Origin: Eggerthellales bacterium
GTDB lineage: Bacteria; Actinomycetota; Coriobacteriia; Coriobacteriales; Eggerthellaceae
DNA: 64,000 nucleotides
Direction: 5' to 3'
Assembly: GCA_029225085.1 (NCBI GenBank)
Contig: JAQXVU010000012.1
Location: forward strand, 32,368 to 96,367
The position numbers and the translations under genes are program-made. The notes beneath the pieces were generated by a model. The model searched no databases, had not been told where the DNA came from, and saw only the letters and a program-made list of their open reading frames with translations. Of this stretch, positions 26,546 through 35,044 are shown one piece after another. Position 1 is the first letter of the stretch, and the number at the start of each line of letters is the position of its first letter.

Positions 26546-26563
26546 ACTGACCGACTGGTCAGT
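26546..26563 (-). promoter_or_regulatory. TetR-type operator
   Basis: ACTGACC-GACT-GGTCAGT, an 18-bp perfect inverted repeat resembling the TGACTGACCAGTCAGTCA operators of several TetR regulators. It lies 17 bp upstream of the ATPase-like start codon, at the expected promoter. Confidence 0.82.
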
Positions 26564-26813
26564 CAAATAATTCGGAGCACTATTCAACACCTAACTTCCT
26601 CCCCTGTGAAGAATCTGCTGGTCGTCTTCAAAAAGTCTTTACACCGGCAGGGAGAGAAGAACTCCGGGCTCCTCCGCATGCTTGCCCCTTCACCCGCCAT
26701 TCCATCGTAAAGCGGTTCCGCGCAACGTCCCGGCTCTTCGGCAGCAAGCCGTCTGCACGATATCCGCAACATAAGGCATGCACCCCTCCGCCATTCCACC
26801 TGTAAGCCGCGTT

Positions 26814-26834
26814 CGCTCCCCTATAATGGGAGCG
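26814..26834 (+). promoter_or_regulatory. Palindrome around a -10 box, upstream of the transglutaminase-like lipoprotein
   Basis: CGCTCCC-CTATAAT-GGGAGCG: seven-base arms flank a perfect TATAAT (26822-26827), 35 bp upstream of the ATG at 26863. No good -35 is seen. A repressor site overlapping the promoter is possible. The remaining 26564-26810 shows a GCCATTCCA sequence repeated twice and nothing else I can name. Confidence 0.55.
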
Positions 26835-26862
26835 TCGTCGTTGAACGGAGTTTTCCCACCTC

Positions 26863-27792
26863 ATGAACGTCTTCGCCACATGCCGAAGCATCCCGCGCCT
26901 TGCGGTGACGCTGCTGTGCGCCGCGTTCCTAACGATTTCCCTCACAGGCTGCGGATCAGGCGGCAACGTGGGCGAGACTTCGGGGCCCTCCTTCACTCCC
27001 AGCTTCGCCACGTCGGCCTATCACGCCGACAAGGCCCTCGCGCAAAACGGCTGCACCATAGACACCTCCGACGCCCAAAAGGGCTACGTCAGCGCAACCG
27101 GCAGCGGATCATCGCGACTGAAGCTCCTGGTGACCTGCGGAAACATGAGCTACAACTACGACATGAAGACCGATGGCGACCCAACCATCGCACCACTGAA
27201 CATGGGGGACGGCACCTACACCGTCTCGGTCATGCGAAACACCTCGGGATCGAACTACGTAGCTCTGGCTTCTACCACCATCTCCGTAACCCTGAACGAT
27301 CAGTTTCAGCCCTTCATCCGGCCCAGCCAGATCTGCAACTACCGCCAAGACAGCGACTGCGTGAAGAAGGCATCAGAACTGGTGGCCAACGCCGAGAACC
27401 AGGGCGATGCCGTGGCCGCCATCTACGAGTACATCACCAGCTCCATCTCCTACGACAAGGCCAAGGCCACCGAGCTCTCCTCGGTCACCGGCTACCTGTC
27501 CGACCCCGATGAAACTCTCAACGACGGAAAGGGCATCTGCATCGACTACGCGGTGCTAGCCGCCAGCATGCTCCGAAGCCAAGGCATCCCCTGCAAGATC
27601 GTCACCGGCAACCTGCAGCCCGACGGCATCTATCACGCCTGGAACCTGGTCTACATAGACGGCACCTGGCACGCTGCCGCCTTCACCGTAGAGTCCGGCA
27701 CCTGGGCACGCATCGACACGACCCTCGATGCGGCGGGAGACTACACCTCGAAGGACAAGGATCTCACCTATGAAGATCGCTACACCTACTAG
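26863..27792 (+). CDS. Lipoprotein with transglutaminase-like domain
   Basis: 309 residues. Signal peptide with lipobox LTGC (lipidated Cys30), an Ig-like beta region (about 75-160), then a transglutaminase-like domain with the catalytic triad candidates Cys in GKGICIDYAVLAASMLR, His in YHAWNLVYIDGTWH and Asp in RIDTTLD. It should sit on the outer face of the membrane. Such proteins act as peptidases or crosslinkers of surface proteins; the substrate is unknown. It precedes the pilus-like operon by 190 bp on the same strand, so a role in surface assembly is possible. Confidence 0.85.
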   Translation: MNVFATCRSIPRLAVTLLCAAFLTISLTGCGSGGNVGETSGPSFTPSFATSAYHADKALAQNGCTIDTSDAQKGYVSATGSGSSRLKLLVTCGNMSYNYDMKTDGDPTIAPLNMGDGTYTVSVMRNTSGSNYVALASTTISVTLNDQFQPFIRPSQICNYRQDSDCVKKASELVANAENQGDAVAAIYEYITSSISYDKAKATELSSVTGYLSDPDETLNDGKGICIDYAVLAASMLRSQGIPCKIVTGNLQPDGIYHAWNLVYIDGTWHAAAFTVESGTWARIDTTLDAAGDYTSKDKDLTYEDRYTY

Positions 27793-27981
27793 AGGGCGAT
27801 ACCCGCAGGACGGACGGCCTTCCACCGCCCCTGCGCCTACCGCTTGCCCTTCCACCGCGAAACCCGCCACCCCATCCCGCCTGGGACGAATGACGAAATG
27901 CAGGGCAATCCCCGCATTTCGGCCCCGACATATTGGTACTATGAATAAACCGTGCAATTGCGCGTAAGACGAGGAGATACC

Positions 27982-29034
27982 ATGGCCCACAACACGCTTG
28001 AAAGCGGCGCCCTGAGCGCGTTTTTCGATAGCGTTGCCGTCATGCTCTCCGCAGGCATTCAGACCGATGAGGCGGTCTACCTGCTGGCGGAGAACATGCA
28101 AGACGACACCCTTCGCACCGCCTACGACAAGGTGTACCGACAGCTCATCGCGGGCTGTACCCTTGCTGATGCCATGAAGTCCTCCGAGGCCTTCCCCCAC
28201 CACGCCGTCGACATGGTGCGCACCGGCGAGGAAACCGGCCGCCTCGAAAACGTCCTGCGGAATCTGGCCTCCTACTACGACGAGGAGGATCGCCTCTTCA
28301 ATAAGATTCGCACCTCGGTGGGCTACCCCGCCGCTCTGCTGTGCGTCATGAGCGTCATCCTGGCCTTCTCCGTCATCGTCATCCTCCCCGTCTTCAACGA
28401 CGTCTACACCAATCTGGCAGGATCTCTTACCGCCGCCTCCTCCGGCGCCATGGATGCCTCCATCGCCATCGGCGTGCTGGCCCTCATCATCACCCTGTTC
28501 GCCACCGCAGGAGCCCTGATCGCCCTTCGCTCCTGCCGTACCTCCCACGGCCGCAATCGCCTGCTGAAGAATCTGGAGCATTTCAGCGTCAGCCGCGATG
28601 CCCTGTACCAGATGGCCCTCAGCCGCTTCATGGCGGCGCTTTCCACCTACGTGGCCTCCGGCGTGCATGATGAGGACGCCATGAAGGCAGCGATGGAAAC
28701 CGTCACCAACCCCGAGCTTCGCGAGGAGCTCGACGATGCCTATCGCCAGATGATCGATTTAGAAAAGCCCAAAAGCCTGGCCCAGGCCTTCTACGACACT
28801 GAGATCCTCGAGCCCATCTATGCGCGCCTGCTGCTTATCGGCAGCCGCACCGGCAGCCTCGACGGAACCCTTCGCGACATCTCCGCAACCTACTTCGACG
28901 ACGCCATCGATCAGATCGATCGCCTGGTCGACGCCATCGAGCCTCTGCTGGCCGCCTTCATGACCATCGCCGTGGGCGCAACCCTGATCTCGGTGATGCT
29001 GCCCCTCATCGGCATCATGGGTTCTATCGGATAG
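27982..29034 (+). CDS. Type II secretion/pilus inner-membrane protein (PilC/GspF/ComGB-like)
   Basis: 350 residues with the two-repeat T2SF architecture: a soluble GspF helix bundle (F-DSVAVMLSAGIQTDEAVYLL), two membrane helices about 118-180, a second GspF repeat with FMAALSTYVASGV and GSRTGSLDGTL, and a final membrane helix. It is the platform protein of type IV pilus or competence pseudopilus machines. GAGGAG precedes the ATG at 27982. First gene of a tightly packed six-gene operon. Confidence 0.88.
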   Translation: MAHNTLESGALSAFFDSVAVMLSAGIQTDEAVYLLAENMQDDTLRTAYDKVYRQLIAGCTLADAMKSSEAFPHHAVDMVRTGEETGRLENVLRNLASYYDEEDRLFNKIRTSVGYPAALLCVMSVILAFSVIVILPVFNDVYTNLAGSLTAASSGAMDASIAIGVLALIITLFATAGALIALRSCRTSHGRNRLLKNLEHFSVSRDALYQMALSRFMAALSTYVASGVHDEDAMKAAMETVTNPELREELDDAYRQMIDLEKPKSLAQAFYDTEILEPIYARLLLIGSRTGSLDGTLRDISATYFDDAIDQIDRLVDAIEPLLAAFMTIAVGATLISVMLPLIGIMGSIG

Positions 29035-29041
29035 GCACCCC

Positions 29042-29368
29042 ATGTATCACCCCAGGACAGGAAAAAAGGCTCAGCGCGACCACCGCAGGTTCACGGGCAT
29101 TCTGGCTGCCCTTGTCGTGGTGGCCATCTTGGTGTGCGCAGCCCTGCCTATCCTGCAGCAGAATCTGAAGGAGCAGGGCGCCGAAGCCCTACGGCAATCG
29201 ATCCTCTCTACCGCTACGCAATGCTGTGCGGTGGAAGGCGCCTATCCCTCCTCCCTGCGTCATCTCGAGGAGGAGTACGGCCTTTCCATAAACACCGAGG
29301 ATTACCAGGTGACCTACGAGGTCTTCGCCGCTAACGTCATGCCCTCTGTGGTGGTGGTGCCCCGATGA
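29042..29368 (+). CDS. Small pilin-like membrane protein
   Basis: 108 residues: a basic N-terminus, one hydrophobic helix (FTGILAALVVVAILVCAALPIL) and a short exposed domain with two cysteines (QCCAVEGAYP) and YP-SLRHLEEEYGL. Size and order fit a ComGC-like pseudopilin, but a canonical Gly-Phe-Thr-x-x-Glu prepilin peptidase site is not present. It starts 7 bp after the GspF-like gene and overlaps the next by 4 bp. Confidence 0.65.
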   Translation: MYHPRTGKKAQRDHRRFTGILAALVVVAILVCAALPILQQNLKEQGAEALRQSILSTATQCCAVEGAYPSSLRHLEEEYGLSINTEDYQVTYEVFAANVMPSVVVVPR

Positions 29369-29991
29369 GTCAGTTCCTCTCCCACCACGATGAGACCTCC
29401 CGCAGCACCGCCTTCGGCTCCTCAGCCCCTGGCAGCGCATCTTCGCGCGGCGCCTTTGGCACCGCCGATTCCCAGCGCAAGTCCGACTACACCTCCCTGA
29501 TCTTGGCCCTCTCCCACGCGAAGAGAGACAGCTCTCAGGGCAAGGCCACCCGTATCTTCACCGCCACCTTGTTCGGTATCTTCGTGCTCATGCTCCTGCT
29601 GGCATTTTTGGCGGGCGTCACGGTGTACAAGAACCTGAGCACCGCCCAGAGCACCCTGAACAACTACCGCTCCTCCGAGAGCCTCATCGTGAACAACGTG
29701 CTGGCCAACGACTCCTACGAAACCCTGCGCCAAGGCAAGGGCCCCGAGGGAAAGTCCCTGGTCATGGTTGAGTCTAACGATGACGGCACCTACGAAACCC
29801 GCATCTATCTGTATCAGGGAATCATTATGGAAGAGTACGCAGTCCTCGGCGCTCCCTACAGCCCCGAGACCGCAACACCTCTGGCCACATCGAAGGTGTT
29901 CTCCTTCACCCTGTCGAACAACCTGCTCCGCATCACCACCAATCATGGCACCGCCGAGGTAGCCGTGCGTTGCATGGAAGGAGCGGCCTAG
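29365..29991 (+). CDS. Pilus-operon membrane protein, unknown function (DUF4860-like)
   Basis: 208 residues: a Ser/Ala-rich cytoplasmic tail of ~62 residues, one membrane helix (IFTATLFGIFVLMLLLAFLAGV), then an exposed beta-rich domain (MVESNDDGTYETRIYLYQGI). Start overlaps the previous stop (ATGA). The topology resembles minor pilin or assembly proteins; I recognise no catalytic motif. Confidence 0.6.
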   Translation: MSQFLSHHDETSRSTAFGSSAPGSASSRGAFGTADSQRKSDYTSLILALSHAKRDSSQGKATRIFTATLFGIFVLMLLLAFLAGVTVYKNLSTAQSTLNNYRSSESLIVNNVLANDSYETLRQGKGPEGKSLVMVESNDDGTYETRIYLYQGIIMEEYAVLGAPYSPETATPLATSKVFSFTLSNNLLRITTNHGTAEVAVRCMEGAA

Positions 29992-29992
29992 C

Positions 29993-30379
29993 ATGTCCCT
30001 GATGTATCGCCAGCGCACCAACGAGAAAACCTCCTGGCATGGCGCCGCCCTGCTAACCGAAGCCCTGATTCTCCTCGCCTTCCTGGTGGGATGCCTTGCG
30101 GTGTTCTTCAACCTTTTGGCGTCGGCAGGCGTAATGGGAAAAGAATCGACCCAGCTCACCGAAGCGGTTGCCCTGGCATCTAACGTGGCGGAGGAGTTCG
30201 CCGCAGATCCCACCTCCGTGCGTCAGTCCCAGGAGCTGGAAGGCTATCAGATCACCTGCACTGCCACCCCTTCCAAAACTGAAGGCGGAACCCTCTATGA
30301 CGCTCACATCACGGTCTACGACGGTGACGACATCATCTACGAGCTAGACACCGCTCGCTATGTTAGCGAGGTGAGCTAA
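29993..30379 (+). CDS. Pseudopilin-like protein
   Basis: 128 residues with GAALLTEALILLAFLVGCLAVFFNL near the N-terminus, a pilin-type hydrophobic helix with Glu at the fifth position of the helix (L-TEALILL), followed by a small beta domain. The following gene begins directly after its stop. GGAAGGAG lies upstream. It is probably a minor pseudopilin of the same machine. Confidence 0.7.
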   Translation: MSLMYRQRTNEKTSWHGAALLTEALILLAFLVGCLAVFFNLLASAGVMGKESTQLTEAVALASNVAEEFAADPTSVRQSQELEGYQITCTATPSKTEGGTLYDAHITVYDGDDIIYELDTARYVSEVS

Positions 30380-30925
30380 ATGTCTCGCAACACCGGATCG
30401 GTCCGCATGGGACCCATCAGCCTTATCACCCTTGTCATCGTCATGTGCCTTGCGGTGCTTACGGTTCTTACCGTAGCCACCGCCCATGCAGGATCGAACG
30501 TGGCCCACAAGCAGGCCGACTTCACCACCGACACCTACACCAACGAGATCGAAGCCCAGAACCTCATGGCGGACGTAGACGGGATCCTCGCCACCGTGCG
30601 AACCTACGACGGCGGCAAAGAAGACGCTCTTGCAGCCCTTCGCGACGCCAACATCGCCTTCACTCCCGATACCCGTGAGGGACTGAACATCATCATCGAC
30701 GATGAGACTGGCGACATCAGCTCTGTCGACCACAAGAGCACCTCTATCAGCATCACCGACGATGCGGTAGAGGCGACCTTCGTGCAGACCAGCGGAAGGT
30801 GTCTTACCATCACCCTGAGAATCAACGACGACGCAACCTACACCCTGACGAAGTGGAAAGCCACCACCCTCTGGGATGAAGACGCAGAAAACAACGCCCT
30901 TTGGGACCCCGAGCAGAACGAATAA
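30380..30925 (+). CDS. Pilus-operon membrane protein, unknown function
   Basis: 181 residues: one N-terminal membrane helix (LITLVIVMCLAVLTVLTVAT), then an exposed domain rich in Asp/Thr with a helix ENDEIEAQNLMADVD-like stretch and strands ITDDAVEATF and CLTITLRIND. Similar topology to the protein at 29365. Its ATG directly abuts the previous stop. No motif recognised. Confidence 0.6.
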   Translation: MSRNTGSVRMGPISLITLVIVMCLAVLTVLTVATAHAGSNVAHKQADFTTDTYTNEIEAQNLMADVDGILATVRTYDGGKEDALAALRDANIAFTPDTREGLNIIIDDETGDISSVDHKSTSISITDDAVEATFVQTSGRCLTITLRINDDATYTLTKWKATTLWDEDAENNALWDPEQNE

Positions 30926-30935
30926 GGAGCGCAGC

Positions 30936-32009
30936 ATGGAACTGGAAAACCTCTTGAAGCAGATGGTGGATGTAAAGGCATCCGACATCTTTGTCGTAGC
31001 GGGCCTCCCCCTCAGCTATCAAGCCAACGGACGACAGATCCGCCTGAACGATAGGCCCCTCACCCCTGCCGACACCGAGAACTTCGTGCGCTCGGTGTTC
31101 CGCATCGCCAACAGGAGCTTCGATCATTTCCTCTCCCTGGCTAACCACGACGAGGACTTCTCCTTCGCACTGCCCGGCATCGGCCGCTTCCGTGCCAACG
31201 TCTTCCGCCAGCGCGGCTCTTTGGGTCTGGTCATTCGCGTTATTCCCTTCGGCCTGCCCAACCCTCGCGAGATGCACATCCCCGATGAGGTCTTGAGCTG
31301 CGCCAACTTCCAGAAGGGCTTGGTGCTGGTCACAGGCCCCGCAGGTTCGGGCAAGAGCACCACGTTGGCCTGCATCATCGACAAGCTGAACCACAGCCGC
31401 ACGGGTCATATCATCACCATGGAAGACCCCATCGAGTACATCCATCGTCACCAATCCTGCATTGTCACTCAGCGTGAGGTTCCCACCGACATCGCCACCT
31501 ACGGCGAGGCTCTGCGCTCCGCCATGCGCGAAGCTCCCGATGTGATCCTCCTGGGCGAGATGCGCGATTACGAGACCATCGGCACCGCAGTCACCGCCGC
31601 AGAGATGGCTCAGCTCCTGTTCTCGACCCTGCACACCACCGGCGCCGCCGGCACGGTCGACCGCATCATCGACGCCTTCCCTGCCTCTCAGCAGCGCCAG
31701 ATCCGTCTGCAGCTCTCTATGGTGCTGCAGGCCATCGTCAGCCAGCAGCTGGTTCCCACCAAGAACGGCACCGTGGTTCCTGCCTTCGAGATCATGTTCA
31801 TGAACACCGCCATCCGCAACCTGATCCGCGAAGAGAAGACCCATCAGATTGACTCCGCCATCGCCGCAGGCTCCGCACAGGGCATGCGCACCATGGACCA
31901 AAGCCTCTTCGACCTGGTGGCCAAGGGCATCGTCGACAAGCAAGTCGCCCTGCAGTACAGCATTCACCAGGAAGCCCTCGAAAAGCGCTTCGAAGTAGAA
32001 GGACTGTAG
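30936..32009 (+). CDS. pilT: Type IV pilus retraction ATPase PilT
   Basis: A 357-residue secretion ATPase. Walker A GPAGSGKST (134-142), Asp box around MEDPIEYIH, Walker B region LLGEMRDYETI, His box STLHTTGAAGTVDRIID, and the PilT-specific AIRNLIREEKTHQI motif. PilT drives retraction of type IV pili. It ends the operon; no PilB-type extension ATPase, prepilin peptidase or PilM-Q genes are in the window, so these are elsewhere or this ATPase serves both steps. A covarying hairpin follows. Confidence 0.93.
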   Translation: MELENLLKQMVDVKASDIFVVAGLPLSYQANGRQIRLNDRPLTPADTENFVRSVFRIANRSFDHFLSLANHDEDFSFALPGIGRFRANVFRQRGSLGLVIRVIPFGLPNPREMHIPDEVLSCANFQKGLVLVTGPAGSGKSTTLACIIDKLNHSRTGHIITMEDPIEYIHRHQSCIVTQREVPTDIATYGEALRSAMREAPDVILLGEMRDYETIGTAVTAAEMAQLLFSTLHTTGAAGTVDRIIDAFPASQQRQIRLQLSMVLQAIVSQQLVPTKNGTVVPAFEIMFMNTAIRNLIREEKTHQIDSAIAAGSAQGMRTMDQSLFDLVAKGIVDKQVALQYSIHQEALEKRFEVEGL

Positions 32010-32029
32010 CAAGCCTCTCGAAACGACAC

Positions 32030-32100
32030 GGACCTCCGAAGAGCTCTCGCATCCGCACCCGCTTCGCTCTGCGAAGGATGCTCGAACTCCTCGGAGGTCC
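32030..32100 (+). terminator. Covarying hairpin element, copy 1 (end of pilT operon)
   Basis: Outer stem GGACCTCCGA/TCGGAGGTCC, inner stem GCATCC/GGATGC, apical stem CGCA/TGCG around CCCGCTTCGCTC; tail GCTTTACT. The same design recurs at 47419-47492 and 52186-52257 with different, compensating stem bases. Likely terminator or processing signal between the convergent pilT and kinase genes. Confidence 0.75.
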
Positions 32101-32132
32101 GCTTTACTCGAGAGCCTTAGCTGCCGAAGCTC

Positions 32133-33416
32133 CTATATTCCCAGCAGGTAGAAGGAGACGAGGACCACGACGGCGGTCACCGCTATGATCACAGCCATGG
32201 CAACAATGCACACCACCAGCTCCTTCTTCCAGTTAGAGCGAGCGAAGAAGTCGGAGCACATCCGCAACAGCCTTCTATCCGCCATGGCAAACAGAGCGAA
32301 CAGGCACGGTATGCCAATAAAGCCATAGAACATGACAAATCTTACAAACAGGGGCTTATCGGCATTTACGCCCACGGTATCGACAGTGGCCATGCCGCAC
32401 AGGAGCAGCGCTAAAAAGCCGGTAATGAGCAAAAGGCCGTCCCATATCAGTCCCACTACCAGAGAAGGTGTGAGCTTAATCGGCTCTTTGGGCCGAGGGC
32501 AAGACGAAGAAAGCAGACTATCCCGCGCTGCGACGTCCTGCCCCTGAGAAGATGACAGGTCACCCTGCGTCGCAACAGCTTGTCCCTGAGGATGAGAAGG
32601 CGTGACCGGCTTTGTCCATCGAAGGGCCTGCAACGCCTCACGCTTCAGTCGAGCAACGGATTCATAGCGATTATCGGGATCGAAGCTGGTTGCCTTGCAG
32701 ACAACGCGCCAAATGTAGGAAGAAACATCTTGCGGGCACGGTCCCTTCCGCTCCCACGTTTTCATCTCCCGACCCGTCACCATATAGTTCAGCAACATAC
32801 CCAGAGCATATACATCGGTGCGCACATCGGTTTGCCCGAAGCCGAACTGTTCCGGCGGCGCATAAGCACGCGTGCCCAATTGCACGGTATCAGCGCCAGC
32901 ACCATCCTTGTAGACTCGAGAAATGCCCAGATCGATAAGGAACACGCCCTCTTCGGCCAAAATGATATTAGACGGCTTCAGGTCGCGATGGATGATCGGA
33001 GAAGGTAGCGACTCGTGCAATTCCATTACCGCATCGCAAACGTCGGAAAAGAAAGCCCGAGCCAAATCTTCAGAAGGACCCCACTGGTTCACGTAGTCCG
33101 AAAGGGTAAGACCCGCTACAAACTGACTCACCACCACCAGCTGGGACTCTTTGCGATAGCACTCCCGAACAAAGGGAATGTGAGGGAACGTTACGCCCTG
33201 GCGCTGAGCCTGGAACAAAGCTTCATAGGCAGTGGGGGCATCCCCTTCTAGGCTGATGAACTTTCGCACGAAAGGACCCTCTTTGGGTCCGCTCTCCGGG
33301 TGAAAGTACACCAGTTGCGTCGTCTCTACCGGAGATTGCTTCAGCAGCTGAGAAACGCGATAGCTATCCTCGCGTTTCAGGGCATCTAGATACTCTCTCA
33401 GATCATCAGTAGGCAT
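32133..33416 (-). CDS. Membrane-bound Ser/Thr protein kinase
   Basis: 427 residues. Kinase domain about 20-265: VRKF (Lys52 as candidate ATP-site Lys), HRDLKPSN (143-150), DLG in place of DFG (162-164), GTRAYAPPEQF, DVYALGMLL. The N-lobe lacks a clear Gly-rich loop. A linker of repeated GQ/SSSQG units leads to three C-terminal membrane helices; there is no PASTA domain. The kinase should face the cytoplasm. It begins 12 bp after the HTH gene stop, so the two are an operon. Confidence 0.88.
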   Translation of the reverse strand: MPTDDLREYLDALKREDSYRVSQLLKQSPVETTQLVYFHPESGPKEGPFVRKFISLEGDAPTAYEALFQAQRQGVTFPHIPFVRECYRKESQLVVVSQFVAGLTLSDYVNQWGPSEDLARAFFSDVCDAVMELHESLPSPIIHRDLKPSNIILAEEGVFLIDLGISRVYKDGAGADTVQLGTRAYAPPEQFGFGQTDVRTDVYALGMLLNYMVTGREMKTWERKGPCPQDVSSYIWRVVCKATSFDPDNRYESVARLKREALQALRWTKPVTPSHPQGQAVATQGDLSSSQGQDVAARDSLLSSSCPRPKEPIKLTPSLVVGLIWDGLLLITGFLALLLCGMATVDTVGVNADKPLFVRFVMFYGFIGIPCLFALFAMADRRLLRMCSDFFARSNWKKELVVCIVAMAVIIAVTAVVVLVSFYLLGI

Positions 33417-33428
33417 ACGACCATCTTA

Positions 33429-33866
33429 TTACTTGCAGATGGTCTCCTCGCCCAATTCATAGAGGTTCTTCTCTGCCTGGGCCAAATTCATACCTTTGTT
33501 CAGGCAAAACAGAATAATGGCATCTCGTCGATCCTTCACGTACAGAGGAGCATGGCCTCCTAATCGCAGCACGCGCTCCGTCTCCTTTGGGGTGAGCCCC
33601 ATAGCGAAGGCGATCTGCAGCAACTTATTGCGAGAGCCATGACGAGTTCCCATGAAGATCTGATAGCCGAAAGTGGGGTTCAGCCCCGCATCTCGTACCA
33701 CATCGGCCCGCTTCAGTCCTTTTTCATCAAGGAGGTCGTGCAGGTAATCGCTTAAGGTCGGAAGATCGACCTTGCAGGAATCGATGAACTGCCCAGGAGT
33801 CTGCGCATCTTGCATGCGACTGATGAGCTCCTCCGTGCCGGGCTCCTGACCATATGCATCACCCAC
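33429..33866 (-). CDS. HTH protein cotranscribed with the kinase
   Basis: 145 residues with an XRE-like helix-turn-helix in the middle (LSDYLHDLLDEKGLKRADVV, then RDAGLNPTFGYQIFMGTRHGSRNKLLQIA) and a C-terminal helical part (LKLGGHAPLYVKDRRD-like; the visible run is RLGGHAPLYVKDRRDAIILF). GTG start at 33866 with AAAGGAGG 6 bases upstream. Pairs of such HTH proteins with PknB-like kinases suggest that it is a kinase substrate or controls the kinase gene. Confidence 0.8.
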   Translation of the reverse strand: MGDAYGQEPGTEELISRMQDAQTPGQFIDSCKVDLPTLSDYLHDLLDEKGLKRADVVRDAGLNPTFGYQIFMGTRHGSRNKLLQIAFAMGLTPKETERVLRLGGHAPLYVKDRRDAIILFCLNKGMNLAQAEKNLYELGEETICK

Positions 33867-33948
33867 ACCGCGCCTCCTTTCTCTTATCCCTCATTCTGCC
33901 ACAGCCCTAAAGCCCGTTTGCGAGCAACGGCCCAAAGGCGAATATGGG

Positions 33949-34416
33949 CTATTCGGCAAGCTGCTTGCCGCGCCCCCTCACCAGAGCAACAACGGCGAGA
34001 ACCGCACAAACCAGCGACCAGGTTGCCCAAATCACCAGGTCACCATAGTAACCGCTACCAGAGTAGCCGGCCAAAGCGCCGAGACCAAACAAAATGATCA
34101 GGGCGATGTTGCCACCTTTCAGAGACTTCTTGGTAACGATGGAGACAATACCACCCGCCATGACCATAAGAGCAACCAACAATCCCAAGCTGCCATCGGA
34201 TGTGTCAGCATCGCTCAGGCTCTCGCCAAGCCCTGCCGCGCAGGACTGAAAGAGAATAAAACAGCTGAACACGATGGAAAGAATGCCCGAGACCATCTTC
34301 CACACCTTCATATTGGTAGTGGTTGCCTTGCTGGGCACCTTAGAATCCTGAGACGCCTCCGTCCCACTCGCACTCATGACGGAGCTTTCCTGCTCCTTGC
34401 TTACCTCGTCTGCCAT
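33949..34416 (-). CDS. Small membrane protein, unknown
   Basis: 155 residues: a Ser/Lys-rich cytoplasmic tail (about 1-35), then four predicted membrane helices (MVSGILSIVFSCFILFQSC; GLLVALMVMAGGIVSIV; IALIILFGLGALAGY; LVIWATWSLVCAVLAVVALV). It follows the lipoprotein gene by 11 bp on the same strand and precedes the HTH-kinase pair. No function recognised; possibly part of the same surface-stress module. Confidence 0.65.
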   Translation of the reverse strand: MADEVSKEQESSVMSASGTEASQDSKVPSKATTTNMKVWKMVSGILSIVFSCFILFQSCAAGLGESLSDADTSDGSLGLLVALMVMAGGIVSIVTKKSLKGGNIALIILFGLGALAGYSGSGYYGDLVIWATWSLVCAVLAVVALVRGRGKQLAE

Positions 34417-34427
34417 ATGCCCCTCCT

Positions 34428-34925
34428 TTACTTAATGGACACGGTCTTGCTTGCAATCACGGTGTCATCGAAGCTGATGAAGTCAGAGACCTCGAGCTCT
34501 ACATCGCTCTTCTTGTTGTCGAGTTCGAAAGCCAGCTGGAACTTCTGGCTGCCGCCCTTCTTGCAGTTGGCGTAATAGTCGTCAGAATCCCAGTCGGAGT
34601 CGAAGGTCATCTCGAGCTCAGAGCCATCCTGATAGGCCTCGAAGTTGCAGGCGCTTGCAGCGCTCATCTTTTCATCACTGTTGTTGGTAAAGGTGTAGGT
34701 AACAATCAGGCAGGGATCGCCTTCGTAGTCCTTGCCCAGCTTGGTCTTACCGATCTTCACTTCGTAATCGCTGGTTGCCTCCTGAGCTTGCTCCTGCTGT
34801 GCCTGCTCCGTTGCGCCTGAGCTAGAGCTCTCGTCAGAGGAGCCGCTATCGGAGGAGCCGCAGCCAACAAGGCCAAGGCAGCCGATGAGGGCAACTACCG
34901 GAATGATGCGAAACATGTTCTTCAT
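34428..34925 (-). CDS. Lipoprotein with DUF5067-like domain
   Basis: 165 residues: signal peptide with lipobox LVGC, a Ser/Glu/Gln-rich linker (about 23-50), and a beta-sandwich domain (GDPCLIVTYTFTNNSDEKMS...CNFEAYQDG) typical of DUF5067-type secreted lipoproteins in Gram-positive bacteria. The ATG at 34925 has AGGAAGGGG upstream. First gene of a probable four-gene run with the membrane protein, HTH protein and kinase. Confidence 0.8.
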   Translation of the reverse strand: MKNMFRIIPVVALIGCLGLVGCGSSDSGSSDESSSSGATEQAQQEQAQEATSDYEVKIGKTKLGKDYEGDPCLIVTYTFTNNSDEKMSAASACNFEAYQDGSELEMTFDSDWDSDDYYANCKKGGSQKFQLAFELDNKKSDVELEVSDFISFDDTVIASKTVSIK

Positions 34926-35044
34926 AAGAATCCCCTTCCTAAGCCAAAATCCCGCCCGCAAAAGGGCAGGTGAACAGTTGCAATAAGAAGACCTTAAGAA
35001 AAGCGAGGGTCGGATTCATTAGCTGCCAGCTATTATTCCTCGAC

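Noticed and set aside
26628..27011. Minus-strand ORF upstream of the transglutaminase-like lipoprotein
   Set aside because: It overlaps the lipoprotein start and its promoter, and has no recognisable domain or ribosome site.
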